This document shows, piece by piece, positions 24,197 to 30,754 of a stretch of 40,420 bases of DNA. This stretch comes from an uncultured Opitutales bacterium (lineage in GTDB: Bacteria > Verrucomicrobiota > Verrucomicrobiia > Opitutales > Intestinicryptomonadaceae). Position 1 is the stretch's first letter. Each line of letters starts with the position of its first letter. Location: assembly GCA_934613645.1 (NCBI GenBank), contig CAKTTC010000017.1, forward strand, positions 1-40,420. The letters run 5' to 3'. The notes under the pieces were generated by a model that ran no database searches, was not told the DNA's origin, and saw only the letters and a program-made list of their open reading frames with translations. The translations under genes were made by a program, and so were the position numbers.

Positions 24197-24893
24197 TTTT
24201 AAGCTCTTCCATTATTTGGCGCGCCGCTTGGGCGGGGTCGGCGGCTTTGAGAATCGGGCGGCCTACGACGATGAAGTTCGAACCCGCTTTTGCGGCGTCG
24301 GAGGGCGTCATTACGCGCTTTTGCTCGTCGGTGCTGCTGCCGCGCGGACGGATTCCCGGGGTGACCAGAACAACGTCGGCGGGGACTGTCTTTCTGAGCT
24401 GTTCGATTTCCAGCGGCGAGCACACAAGACCTTTCATTCCGCAGTCGGCGGCGAGCTTGGCAAGGAGCTTTACCTGCTCGGCGGGCTCTCTTGCAACGCC
24501 CGTTTCGGCAAGACCCGCAGCGTCGAACGACGTCAGCACCGTAACGCCCAAAAGGCGCAGGTCGGGGTTCGTTTTAGCCGCCGCCTCGAGCGCGCGACAC
24601 ATCATTTCGCGCCCGCCGCAAGTGTGGATTGTGAGCATTGAAATGGGAAGCCCCTGCAGGCTTTCGACCGCCGACGCCACAGTGTTGGGAATGTCGTGCA
24701 GCTTGAGGTCGAGGAAAATTTTGAAGCCCATGCCGCCCACCTCGCGGACGAAATCGGAGCCGTATTTAAGATACATTTGAAGCCCGATTTTCACCCATTC
24801 GAGGCTTCCGCGCAATTTTTCAAGCATCGCAAGCGCGGAGTCTCTGTCGGGGAGGTCGAGCGCAAGCATTAATTTGCAATCGTGTTTTGACAT
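24189..24893 (-). CDS. pyrF: Orotidine 5'-phosphate decarboxylase
   Basis: 234 residues, TIM barrel; last step of de novo UMP synthesis. LMLALDLPDRDSAL, the catalytic charged set FLDLKLHDIPNTV (Asp-x-Lys-x-x-Asp) and VTPGIRPRGSSTDEQKR are diagnostic of the short bacterial form. First gene of the pyrF-ispD-ispF transcript, divergent from ispE with only 47 bases between the starts. Confidence 0.96.
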   Translation of the reverse strand: MSKHDCKLMLALDLPDRDSALAMLEKLRGSLEWVKIGLQMYLKYGSDFVREVGGMGFKIFLDLKLHDIPNTVASAVESLQGLPISMLTIHTCGGREMMCRALEAAAKTNPDLRLLGVTVLTSFDAAGLAETGVAREPAEQVKLLAKLAADCGMKGLVCSPLEIEQLRKTVPADVVLVTPGIRPRGSSTDEQKRVMTPSDAAKAGSNFIVVGRPILKAADPAQAARQIMEELKNA

Positions 24894-24940
24894 ATTGTTT
24901 ATTTTGTGCCATAAGCGGAAAAATTTTTCAAATATTTTCT
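24894..24940. promoter_or_regulatory. Divergent pyrF/ispE control region
   Basis: 47 AT-rich bases separate the two outward-facing starts, so both promoters must be here or within the opposite coding sequence. I see no convincing -35/-10 pair on either strand. Confidence 0.45.
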
Positions 24941-25825
24941 ATGCGCATCAAAAAATTTTCCCCGTGCAAAGTAAACCTGATGTTGGCGATAACGGGCGTC
25001 CGCGACGACGGTTTTCACAACCTCATCAGCCTTGTCTGCCCCACGCGCTTCGGCGACGACGTTGTTGTTGAAGAGCTTCCCGACGGCGCAGCTGCCGACG
25101 TTTTGGAGTGCAACGTAGAGGGCATTCCGTGCGACGAATCGAACTTGGCGGTAAAAGCCGCCGTCCTCTTCCGCCGCGAAACGGGAATTTGCAAGTATTT
25201 TAAAATACGGCTCGAAAAGCGCGTGCCTGCGGGCGCGGGGCTTGGCGGGGGCAGCTCAAACGGCGCGTCGGCTCTGGCTGCGGTAAACGAAATCTGCGGC
25301 AAGCCGCTTTCCGCGCGCAGGCTCGAGAAGATTGCCGCCGAAATGGGGTCGGATTGCCCGCTGTTCCTTTCGGGAAATCCCGTGGTTATGCGCGGCAGGG
25401 GCGAAAAGGTTTTCCCGCTCACGGGCGAGGCGCGCGACTACATCGGCATGCTCAAATTCGTAATTTTCAAGCCCGATTTTTCGATAAACACGGGGTGGGC
25501 GTATTCGCAAATGCGTGCGAACCCCGAAGACTACATCGACGCCGACGAGGCGGAAGGCGTGCTCTCAACTTGGCTCGAAAACCCGAACATAACGTCGCTG
25601 CCGCTGATTAACAACATGCAGATTGAGGCGTTCAAGAAATATCCCGCGCTGGAGGTTGCGGTGGAGTCGGTGAGGGAGAAGTTCGGAGTGCCGTGTATGA
25701 TGAGCGGGTCGGGGAGCGCGTGCTTTGCGATTGTGAACGATTTGGAGGAGAAAGACGTTGACGCCTTGGTTGGGTGTATACGGTCTATGTTGGGCGACAC
25801 CTGCTTAATAGCGCGTGAAACGTAG
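24941..25825 (+). CDS. ispE: 4-diphosphocytidyl-2-C-methyl-D-erythritol kinase
   Basis: 294 residues, GHMP kinase; phosphorylates CDP-ME between the IspD and IspF steps. N-terminal FSPCKVNLML, the ATP loop VPAGAGLGGGSSNGASAL, GSDCPLFLSG and the C-terminal MSGSGSACFA are typical. The ATG at 24941 begins exactly where the family does; the frame is open upstream to 24887 without homology. The last codons (LIARET and stop) lie within the left arm and first hairpin of a family D element, so the C-terminus may have been replaced by repeat sequence. Confidence 0.95.
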   Translation: MRIKKFSPCKVNLMLAITGVRDDGFHNLISLVCPTRFGDDVVVEELPDGAAADVLECNVEGIPCDESNLAVKAAVLFRRETGICKYFKIRLEKRVPAGAGLGGGSSNGASALAAVNEICGKPLSARRLEKIAAEMGSDCPLFLSGNPVVMRGRGEKVFPLTGEARDYIGMLKFVIFKPDFSINTGWAYSQMRANPEDYIDADEAEGVLSTWLENPNITSLPLINNMQIEAFKKYPALEVAVESVREKFGVPCMMSGSGSACFAIVNDLEEKDVDALVGCIRSMLGDTCLIARET

Positions 25826-25936
25826 CTTTATGCTGCGTTTCACTGTTTATTGTTGCTTGGTCACGTAGGTTTACTACGCTCCCATCGCAACAAAAACGTG
25901 AAGCCTTGCCTAAAACCACGTTTGACGCGCTATTAA
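25805..25936. repeat. Family D structured element at the ispE 3' end
   Basis: Outer 12-bp inverted repeat TTAATAGCGCGT (25805-25816) with 25925-25936. Inside are a 10-bp hairpin GAAACGTAGC/GCTGCGTTTC (25817-25841), a TTGTTGC...GCAACAA arm, and an apical hairpin CGTAG-GTTTA-CTACG (25864-25878). The text AAGCCTTG-CTAAAAC near the right side recurs at the end of the window (family D copy at 40318-40420). Confidence 0.7.
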
Positions 25937-25949
25937 AGGACATAAACTT

Positions 25950-26012
25950 TAATGAATAATCAAAGCGGAATTGAATGAAATTCAATCCGCGCCGCTTTAG
26001 GAAATGTAAAAA
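25950..26012. repeat. Family B repeat with ATTGAAT tip
   Basis: The unit runs AACTTTAATG, CAAAGCGGA, ATTGAAT-GAA-ATTCAAT, CCGCGCCGCTTTAGGAAATG. One unpaired A interrupts the stem at the same place as in other copies. Confidence 0.8.
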
Positions 26013-26124
26013 ACCTGCGCAAAAATTTTTCAAAGCCCTGTCTGAACCCCGTTTTGTATTCGCTCGCACAAGAGTGTTTCTCTTGCGCCGATGAAATAAA
26101 GGCGCAATTCAACGTCTCACCCCT

Positions 26125-26200
26125 GCGGGGTAATTGCTACGCAATTATACTTCCCAAAAGCTTGCCTTCGGCAACTTTTGTGATGACGCGTTCTTAAGAG
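26125..26200. repeat. Small triloop hairpins and inverted family C fragment
   Basis: CCCC-TGC-GGGG, AATTGC-TAC-GCAATT and AAAAG-(C)-TTGCC-TTC-GGCAA-(C)-TTTT follow each other. About 40 bases (26150-26195) are the reverse complement of 40199-40238 with few changes. Confidence 0.65.
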
Positions 26201-26207
26201 ACAGGCT

Positions 26208-26262
26208 TTAATCAATAGACAAAGGCGAATTGAGCAAAGCTCAATCGCCGCTATCCTTTTCA
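26208..26262. repeat. Family B repeat with ATTGAGC tip
   Basis: GGCG, bulged A, ATTGAGC-AAA-GCTCAAT, CGCC (26224-26249) between the flank CTTTAATCAATAGACAAA and a degenerate right flank. Confidence 0.75.
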
Positions 26263-26297
26263 ACACTGAAAAAGTTCGAACCAACATTGTGTCCCGA

Positions 26298-26597
26298 AAA
26301 AAAACTGCGAGGCGTGAGCTACAAAATCGCGTTTTATGAGGCGTAGCGGGCTTAACGCCCGTGAGTCCGAAATAAAACCGATTTTTAGCCGCGAGACGCC
26401 TCTTTGCGAACACAAAAGTTGCGAAGCAAGCTTTTGGGAAGAATAAAACACGAAGTGTTTTACCCGTAGGGCGAGACTGGCGCAGATTTTGCGAAGTAAA
26501 ACCAAGCCAGCGAGTTCAATTTTAATTATGCGAAGCATTTTTCATTTTAAAAGAATGAAATTCTTTCGCAAAGAGGCGTCGTCCTCGCAGTTTTTTT
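26298..26597. repeat. Family C element, 300-bp nested inverted repeat
   Basis: Outer perfect 15-bp arms AAAAAAACTGCGAGG (26298-26312) and 26583-26597. Nested arms GACGCCTCTTTGCG (26395-26408) with 26567-26580, and AAAATCG-GTTTTAT type (about 26322-26384). Internal hairpins include GGGC-TTAA-GCCC type (about 26341-26363), TTGC-GAA-GCAA (26419-26429), AAAACAC-GAA-GTGTTTT (26446-26462), ATGC-GAA-GCAT and GAAT-GAA-ATTC. No open frame is supported. Confidence 0.75.
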
Positions 26598-26608
26598 CAC
26601 AGTTTTTC

Positions 26609-26784
26609 AAAAAACTTGTGAGGTTTGAGCGAAAAGTTGGGCTTTTCAAGGCGTAGCGGGCTTAACGCCCGTAAGTCCGCAGAAAAACCAACTTTTCGAC
26701 AAAAGCAATGCGGGCAATTTTATTTTCGGTATTTCAACTATAAATATCTCTTGCCCGTCCGCATTGCGTCCTCACAAGTTTTTT
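26609..26784. repeat. Second family C element, adjoining yqgE stop
   Basis: Outer 15-bp arms AAAAAACTTGTGAGG (26609-26623) and 26770-26784; inner arms CGAAAAGTTGG (26630-26640) with 26688-26698 and GCAATGCGG (26705-26713) with 26759-26767. It shares the GGCGTAGCGGGCTTAACGCC hairpin with the preceding element. It ends 2 bases before the yqgE stop codon and may terminate that operon. Confidence 0.75.
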
Positions 26785-26786
26785 TT

Positions 26787-27335
26787 TTAGTTGGATTTTA
26801 CGTTCCCTTCGGGCGACGGCAAATCGGAGAGCGAGGGAAACTCGCGGACAAGAAGCTCGCGCCAAAGGTCTTCGGGCGGAACGTCGAAAACAGTCTCCAT
26901 ATCGACGTTTGAAGTGAACCAAAGCCCTGCGTCGATTTCGTCGCGCAGCTGCTTGTAGTCCCAACAGACGCAGCCGAGAAACGCCATGGGCTTTGCTTCG
27001 TATGGGCCGTCTATGATTGAAAGCAACTTTTGCGGCGAAATTCCGTAGTGGAAAGAGCCTACGGAAGTGTCGTTTAGAATGAACGCGCCGAGCTTAAGCT
27101 CGTTCATGGCAACTGGACCGCCCGCGTAGACTTCGATGTTGTTCAGGCGCGGGTCGTCGGAAAATTCGGGGATTTCGGCGATGTCCTTGTCGAGGGGGCG
27201 GTTGATGATTACGCCTACCGAGCCATCGGGCGAGTCCTCAATCAGGAAGACGACGCTGTTGTTGAATTCGCCCGTGTTTGAGGTGGGCGAGGCGCACAGA
27301 AACAGCCAAGACAGGTCGCTTTCGAAAGTCCTCAT
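26787..27335 (-). CDS. yqgE: YqgE/AlgH family protein
   Basis: 182 residues, DUF179. FNNSVVFLIEDSPDGSVGVIINRPL and YAGGPV, then FHYGI and FLGCVCWDYKQLRDEI are the conserved blocks of this family. Its biochemical role is not established; AlgH was linked to alginate regulation in Pseudomonas. The ATG at 27335 overlaps the stop of the deaminase gene as ATGA, so the much longer upstream frame is rejected. Last gene of a four-gene transcript. Confidence 0.92.
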   Translation of the reverse strand: MRTFESDLSWLFLCASPTSNTGEFNNSVVFLIEDSPDGSVGVIINRPLDKDIAEIPEFSDDPRLNNIEVYAGGPVAMNELKLGAFILNDTSVGSFHYGISPQKLLSIIDGPYEAKPMAFLGCVCWDYKQLRDEIDAGLWFTSNVDMETVFDVPPEDLWRELLVREFPSLSDLPSPEGNVKSN

Positions 27336-27802
27336 TTGCGGAGTTGTTCTATGTTGACGTTTGCCTGCTTGGCGAGCTCGAAAACGAGTTCGTCGTTGTG
27401 GTAGTCGTGCAGGTATTTTATAGTGCATATGCCCGAGGAGATGAGCAGCTTTGCGCAGTTTATGCAGGGGAAATGCGTGATGTATGCGGTGCAGCCGTTG
27501 ATTGAAACGCCGCGGCGTGCGGCGTCGGAAATGGCGTTTTGCTCGGCGTGGACTGTGGCGATTTCGTGCCCGTCGCGTATGCACGATTTGTGCGGCGCGC
27601 TTGGCAGAAAGCCGTTGTAGCCCGCGGCGATTATCCTGTTTTTGTGCTCTCCGCCGCTTACTATTACGCAGCCCACGTTCAGGCGCGAGCAAGTGGAGCG
27701 CGACGCTATCAGAATCGCCGCCGAGATGAAGTATTCGTCCCAGCTCGGGCGCGTTCCGTGCCACGCCGCAACGGTGGAGTCGATGCTTTCAACAATGTCC
27801 AT
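27332..27802 (-). CDS. dCMP deaminase-like cytidine/deoxycytidylate deaminase
   Basis: 156 residues. Zinc-dependent deaminase fold with the catalytic VHAEQNAI (His-Ala-Glu) and FPCINCAKLLISSGI (Pro-Cys-x-x-Cys). Upstream CSRLNVGCVIV and AAGYNGFLPSAPHKSC match the dCMP deaminase/ComEB subgroup, which makes dUMP for thymidylate synthesis. It is normal in length, 12 bases downstream of the hemolysin III-type gene and coupled to yqgE. Confidence 0.9.
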   Translation of the reverse strand: MDIVESIDSTVAAWHGTRPSWDEYFISAAILIASRSTCSRLNVGCVIVSGGEHKNRIIAAGYNGFLPSAPHKSCIRDGHEIATVHAEQNAISDAARRGVSINGCTAYITHFPCINCAKLLISSGICTIKYLHDYHNDELVFELAKQANVNIEQLRK

Positions 27803-27814
27803 TTTAAGCTAAAT

Positions 27815-28468
27815 CTAAATTCTGACTACGCATGAAAACAGCACCGCGAAGAAGTGCATGACAGTCCCCAGCAGGACGAACAAGTGCCAGATTCCGTGCG
27901 AATATTTCCAGTTCTTTTTGACGTAAAAAAGTATCCCCGCCGAGTAGAAAACGCCGCCGAGAATCAAAAACACAATCGAGGTTGTCGAGATTGCCGCGAA
28001 CAGCTTCCCCGAGACGAACACAATCAGCCAGCCCATCGCCAAATACAGCCCGATTGACCAGATTTTCGTCCCCGACGGATTGGTAAACAATTTCAAAAAC
28101 GTTCCCAATAACGCCAGAAACCAGATTATCCCGAACATCCACCACGCCGTCGGCGAGCGCATCGGCACAAGCAGAAAGGGCGTGTAGCTGCCCGCTATGA
28201 GAAAGTATATGGAAATGTGGTCGAACTTCTTCAGAACCGCCTTCGCCTTCGAGACGGGAACGGCGTGGTAGACCGACGACGCCGTGTAGGTGCACAGCAT
28301 AGACCCGCCGAAAATGGCGCAGGATACAATCGCCCAGCAGTCGGCATAGAAGCACGAAAGCGTTACAAGCACGCTGATTGCACACACGCTGAAGAGCATT
28401 CCCGCAATGTGCGTTGTGGTGTTGAAGATTTCCTCTTTCGGCGTGTATACCCTGCAAGTTTTTTCCAT
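27815..28468 (-). CDS. Hemolysin III / PAQR-like membrane protein
   Basis: 217 residues with about seven transmembrane helices. The family's conserved histidine positions are visible: TASSVYHAV, KKFDHISIYFLIAGSYTPF and HGIWHLFVLLG with a final His in VMHFF. These bind a metal in the CREST superfamily. In bacteria the family (TrhA/YqfA) is tied to membrane lipid homeostasis; haemolysis is not implied. It lies 9 bases downstream of the XRE regulator. Confidence 0.93.
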   Translation of the reverse strand: MEKTCRVYTPKEEIFNTTTHIAGMLFSVCAISVLVTLSCFYADCWAIVSCAIFGGSMLCTYTASSVYHAVPVSKAKAVLKKFDHISIYFLIAGSYTPFLLVPMRSPTAWWMFGIIWFLALLGTFLKLFTNPSGTKIWSIGLYLAMGWLIVFVSGKLFAAISTTSIVFLILGGVFYSAGILFYVKKNWKYSHGIWHLFVLLGTVMHFFAVLFSCVVRI

Positions 28469-28477
28469 ACGGGCAAG

Positions 28478-28900
28478 TCAAGCCCTTTTGGCGCGCTTGG
28501 CAACCTTTTTTTTGCCGCCGTCCTCGAACGCCGCGCGCAGCCTTTCTATGACGCACTCAAGCTGCCTTTTTGTCCGACAGCGGGCGAGTATTGTTTCCAC
28601 GCATTCCGAAATCTCCGCGCGGCTTGGGCTTTGCTTGGGCGGCGTTTCGTTCGAAAAAACGCGCGGCTTGCCGAGCTCCTCCGTGAGCAGCTCGGCCGCC
28701 CCGACCCCGAAGAATTCCGCAAGCCGTTCGAGCGTTCGCTCCCCGCGGGGAACGCGCCCGCGCTTCCAGGTGCTTACGGTGCTTAGCGGGTAGTTTGTGC
28801 GCTCGGAAATCTCGCGCAGCGTGAGTTTTTTTTCGAACATTAAAAGCCTGAAATTTCGGGCGAAAATGTGGTTGCCGTATGTCTTTGTTTTGGTTTCCAT
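28478..28900 (-). CDS. XRE-family helix-turn-helix regulator
   Basis: 140 residues. An HTH domain spans about 15-70: FARNFRLLMFEKKLTLREIS then ERTNYPLSTVSTWKRGRVPR, followed by LERLAEFFGVGAAELL. The C-terminal half has a helical ECVETILARCRTKRQLECVI segment and a very basic end (GGKKKVAKRAKRA). As first gene of the operon with a palindrome just before its start codon, it probably controls itself and the three genes after it. Confidence 0.88.
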   Translation of the reverse strand: METKTKTYGNHIFARNFRLLMFEKKLTLREISERTNYPLSTVSTWKRGRVPRGERTLERLAEFFGVGAAELLTEELGKPRVFSNETPPKQSPSRAEISECVETILARCRTKRQLECVIERLRAAFEDGGKKKVAKRAKRA

Positions 28901-28910
28901 CTGGTGTGAG

Positions 28911-28925
28911 GTAGAATTATTCTAC
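28911..28925 (-). promoter_or_regulatory. Operator palindrome before the XRE gene
   Basis: A perfect 15-base palindrome GTAGAAT-T-ATTCTAC begins 10 bases upstream of the XRE start codon. Position and symmetry suit autorepression by an XRE dimer. Confidence 0.6.
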
Positions 28926-28969
28926 ATTTTATATTGACAATTTAAATTTAATGATATTTTATAGTTTAA

Positions 28970-28992
28970 ATGTTTATTATTGAAATAAACAT
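28970..28992. promoter_or_regulatory. Second palindrome in the divergent control region
   Basis: ATGTTTATT-ATTGA-AATAAACAT, 9-bp perfect arms, lies midway between the XRE gene and the rightward small gene at 29041. The whole 28926-29040 stretch is strongly AT-rich; TTGACA at 28934-28939 is a candidate rightward -35 without a good -10. Confidence 0.5.
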
Positions 28993-29040
28993 CAAATCGT
29001 AAGAGAAAACAATAATATAATAATTAAATTTAAATAAGAA

Positions 29041-29412
29041 ATGAAGAAGAATAAATATATCGACGGCGAACGGGTCGATACCGGATATTTTTCGGGACTT
29101 TTACCGAAGGGACAGGATTGGTTCAGCCCGAAGGAGATAGGCGCAATCATCGGAAGGAGCGACCAATACGTAAGGGACACGTTTTACAGCGGAAAAATTT
29201 TGGGACATCTTTCCAACGGACTCGCCAAGAAGGGCAAGGAGAAGAAGTCGTATCTGCGCGTGCATCGCGACGCCGTTGCGCTTTATTTGGCGCAGTCGGC
29301 AAACTATTCGTCGGAGGAGCTTATTTCCGCCCTCTCCGAGATAATCGGCAGACTTTCCGACTACCAGTTTGTCCGCCTTGAGAAAATCATAAAACGCCGC
29401 TACACTCCGTAG
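29041..29412 (+). CDS. Small helix-turn-helix-like protein, function unknown
   Basis: 123 residues, basic. Residues about 27-80 (DWFSPKEIGAIIGRSDQYVR then DTFYSGKILGHLSN and KKSYLRVHRDAVALYL) resemble a winged-helix/MerR-like or excisionase-type module: a first helix, a recognition helix with SDQYVRD, a basic wing, and a closing helix. The C-terminal half is helical (SEELISALSEIIGRLSDYQF). I cannot name a family. It is transcribed away from the XRE operon across a shared AT-rich region, so the two may be regulated together. A strong terminator follows. Almost no ribosome-binding site is visible before the ATG. Confidence 0.75.
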   Translation: MKKNKYIDGERVDTGYFSGLLPKGQDWFSPKEIGAIIGRSDQYVRDTFYSGKILGHLSNGLAKKGKEKKSYLRVHRDAVALYLAQSANYSSEELISALSEIIGRLSDYQFVRLEKIIKRRYTP

Positions 29413-29437
29413 CTAAACGGCGGCGCATAAATTTTGC

Positions 29438-29469
29438 GGCGGCGCGGCCTGTGTTGCGCCGCCTTTTTT
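29438..29469 (+). terminator. Rho-independent terminator
   Basis: Perfect 8-bp stem GGCGGCGC (29438-29445) with GCGCCGCC (29456-29463), 10-base loop, then six T residues. It ends the transcript of the small gene at 29041-29412. Confidence 0.88.
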
Positions 29470-29542
29470 GTGCCCGCACCCCGCCGAGCCGCGAAAAAAG
29501 TGTTGCGCGGGAGCGGCGTTTTTGTTTCCCTTGTTTTATCGA

Positions 29543-30337
29543 ATGAAAGGGAAGATACTTGGCAGTTTGTTGGGCTTTTTTATGGGCGGGCCGATTGGGT
29601 TGCTCATAGGGGCGGCTATCGGGCACGTTTTTATTGATTTGCCCGCGAAGGCCGCCGAGGGCAGGGCGCGTTTCAACGCGCTTGTCTGCATGGCGATAGC
29701 CAAGCTTGTAAAGATAGACGGGCGCGTCGCGCAGTCGGAAATAGACGAGGTGGGGCGGATTTTTGCGGAACTCGGGCTTGACGGCGACGAACGCGCCGCG
29801 GCAATAGACGCGTATCACGAGGGGCGCAACAGTCCGCTTTCGCCCGAAGAAATGGCGGCGGAGTTTGCGCGGGAATTTCCGTCGGACATGGCGCGCAGGG
29901 CGTATATGATAATTTTGTGCAGGATAGCTCTCGCCGACGGAACGCTCGGCGCGGAGGAGCTTGCGGCGCTCGAGGGCATTGCGCAGCGGCTCGGGCTGCG
30001 CATTTCTGATTTTGTAGTCTCGCGCTCTTCGGGCGGTTTTGGCGGCGGAAACTTCGGCGGCTACGGGAATTCGGCTTTCGGCGGAGGGTCTAATGCTTCC
30101 GACGGCTGCTTCGGCGCGCCGCAGGGCGGTTCGCTTTCCGAGGCGTTCGCGCTTTTGGGCGTTTCGCCAGACGCTTCCGCCGACGAAATCAAGCGCGCGT
30201 ATAGGCGCAAATGCAAGGAACTGCACCCCGACATTCTTCGGAGCAAGGGGCTTGGCGAAGTGGCTTTAAAGGCTCTCGAAAGGGAGCTTTCGCGCGTCAA
30301 CGACGCGTATGAAACAATCAAAAAATACAAAAAATAA
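29543..30337 (+). CDS. TerB/DjlA-like membrane protein with C-terminal J domain
   Basis: 264 residues. An N-terminal glycine-rich membrane segment (about 4-30, ILGSLLGFFMGGPIGLLIGA) is followed by a TerB-type helical domain (about 38-150, with KLVKIDGRVAQSEIDEV and a second IALADGTLGAEELAAL), a Gly/Asn/Phe linker (GGFGGGNFGGYGNSAFGGG) and a J domain (about 198-262) with the essential HPD in CKELHPDIL. This is the DjlA plan: a membrane-anchored co-chaperone that stimulates DnaK. The ATG at 29543 puts the membrane segment at the start, as in DjlA. Confidence 0.88.
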   Translation: MKGKILGSLLGFFMGGPIGLLIGAAIGHVFIDLPAKAAEGRARFNALVCMAIAKLVKIDGRVAQSEIDEVGRIFAELGLDGDERAAAIDAYHEGRNSPLSPEEMAAEFAREFPSDMARRAYMIILCRIALADGTLGAEELAALEGIAQRLGLRISDFVVSRSSGGFGGGNFGGYGNSAFGGGSNASDGCFGAPQGGSLSEAFALLGVSPDASADEIKRAYRRKCKELHPDILRSKGLGEVALKALERELSRVNDAYETIKKYKK

Positions 30338-30347
30338 AGGGATTTTT

Positions 30348-30668
30348 ATGTTGGACAAAATAAGATCGGCGGCTCTCGAGGGCTATGTAAGAAACAAATT
30401 CGGCGAATACCTGCAGGGGGGAGATTTTTCCGCCGAACTGAATACGTCGGAGTGCTTTTTGAAAGTGGCGGCAACGCTTGCGGGCGAGGAATCGCGCACG
30501 CTTTTTAACATAGAAAAATTCGAGCTTCAGACGCTCGAAAACGGCAAAGACAAAAACCTCGTTGTCCGCGAAATTTCGTGCAACAGACCGTGGCTTAAAA
30601 AACTCGCCGAAAACTACCTGCTCGACAAGCCCGTGAGCCTGCCGAGCTTCATTGCGGGCGCGCTGTAG
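30348..30668 (+). CDS. Small conserved-looking protein, function unknown
   Basis: 106 residues, AAAGGGA ribosome-binding site 10 bases after the J-domain gene, so probably the same transcript. No signal peptide, membrane segment or catalytic motif. It has charged helices at both ends and beta-like central stretches (LNTSECFLKVAATLAGEESR, then LFNIEKFELQTL). The DKIRSAALEGYVRNKFGEYL start could suit a lipid-handling or SCP2-like fold, but that is a guess. The frame is codon-biased like its neighbours, which supports a real gene. Confidence 0.7.
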   Translation: MLDKIRSAALEGYVRNKFGEYLQGGDFSAELNTSECFLKVAATLAGEESRTLFNIEKFELQTLENGKDKNLVVREISCNRPWLKKLAENYLLDKPVSLPSFIAGAL

Positions 30669-30703
30669 CCGCTCGCCGCGCGCCGGCTTTCGAACGACAA
30701 TTT

Positions 30704-30754
30704 AAAAAAGGCAAAAGTTATGGAAAAAATAAAAAAGGCAAAAGTTATGGAAAA
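30704..30754 (+). repeat. 27-bp in-frame tandem duplication of ribosome-binding site and start
   Basis: The 24 bases 30704-30727 (AAAAAAGGCAAAAGTTATGG and AAAA) recur exactly at 30731-30754, offset 27. Each copy holds an AAAGG site and an ATG in the same frame, so translation of the following gene may begin at 30720 or 30747. Confidence 0.85.

Noticed and set aside
25826..26786. Insertion sequence or transposase remnant
   Set aside because: No frame resembling a transposase, and the inverted repeats enclose only structured non-coding sequence.
26787..27764. 325-codon reading of the yqgE gene
   Set aside because: The first 143 codons are the deaminase gene read in another frame; the family match begins at 27335.
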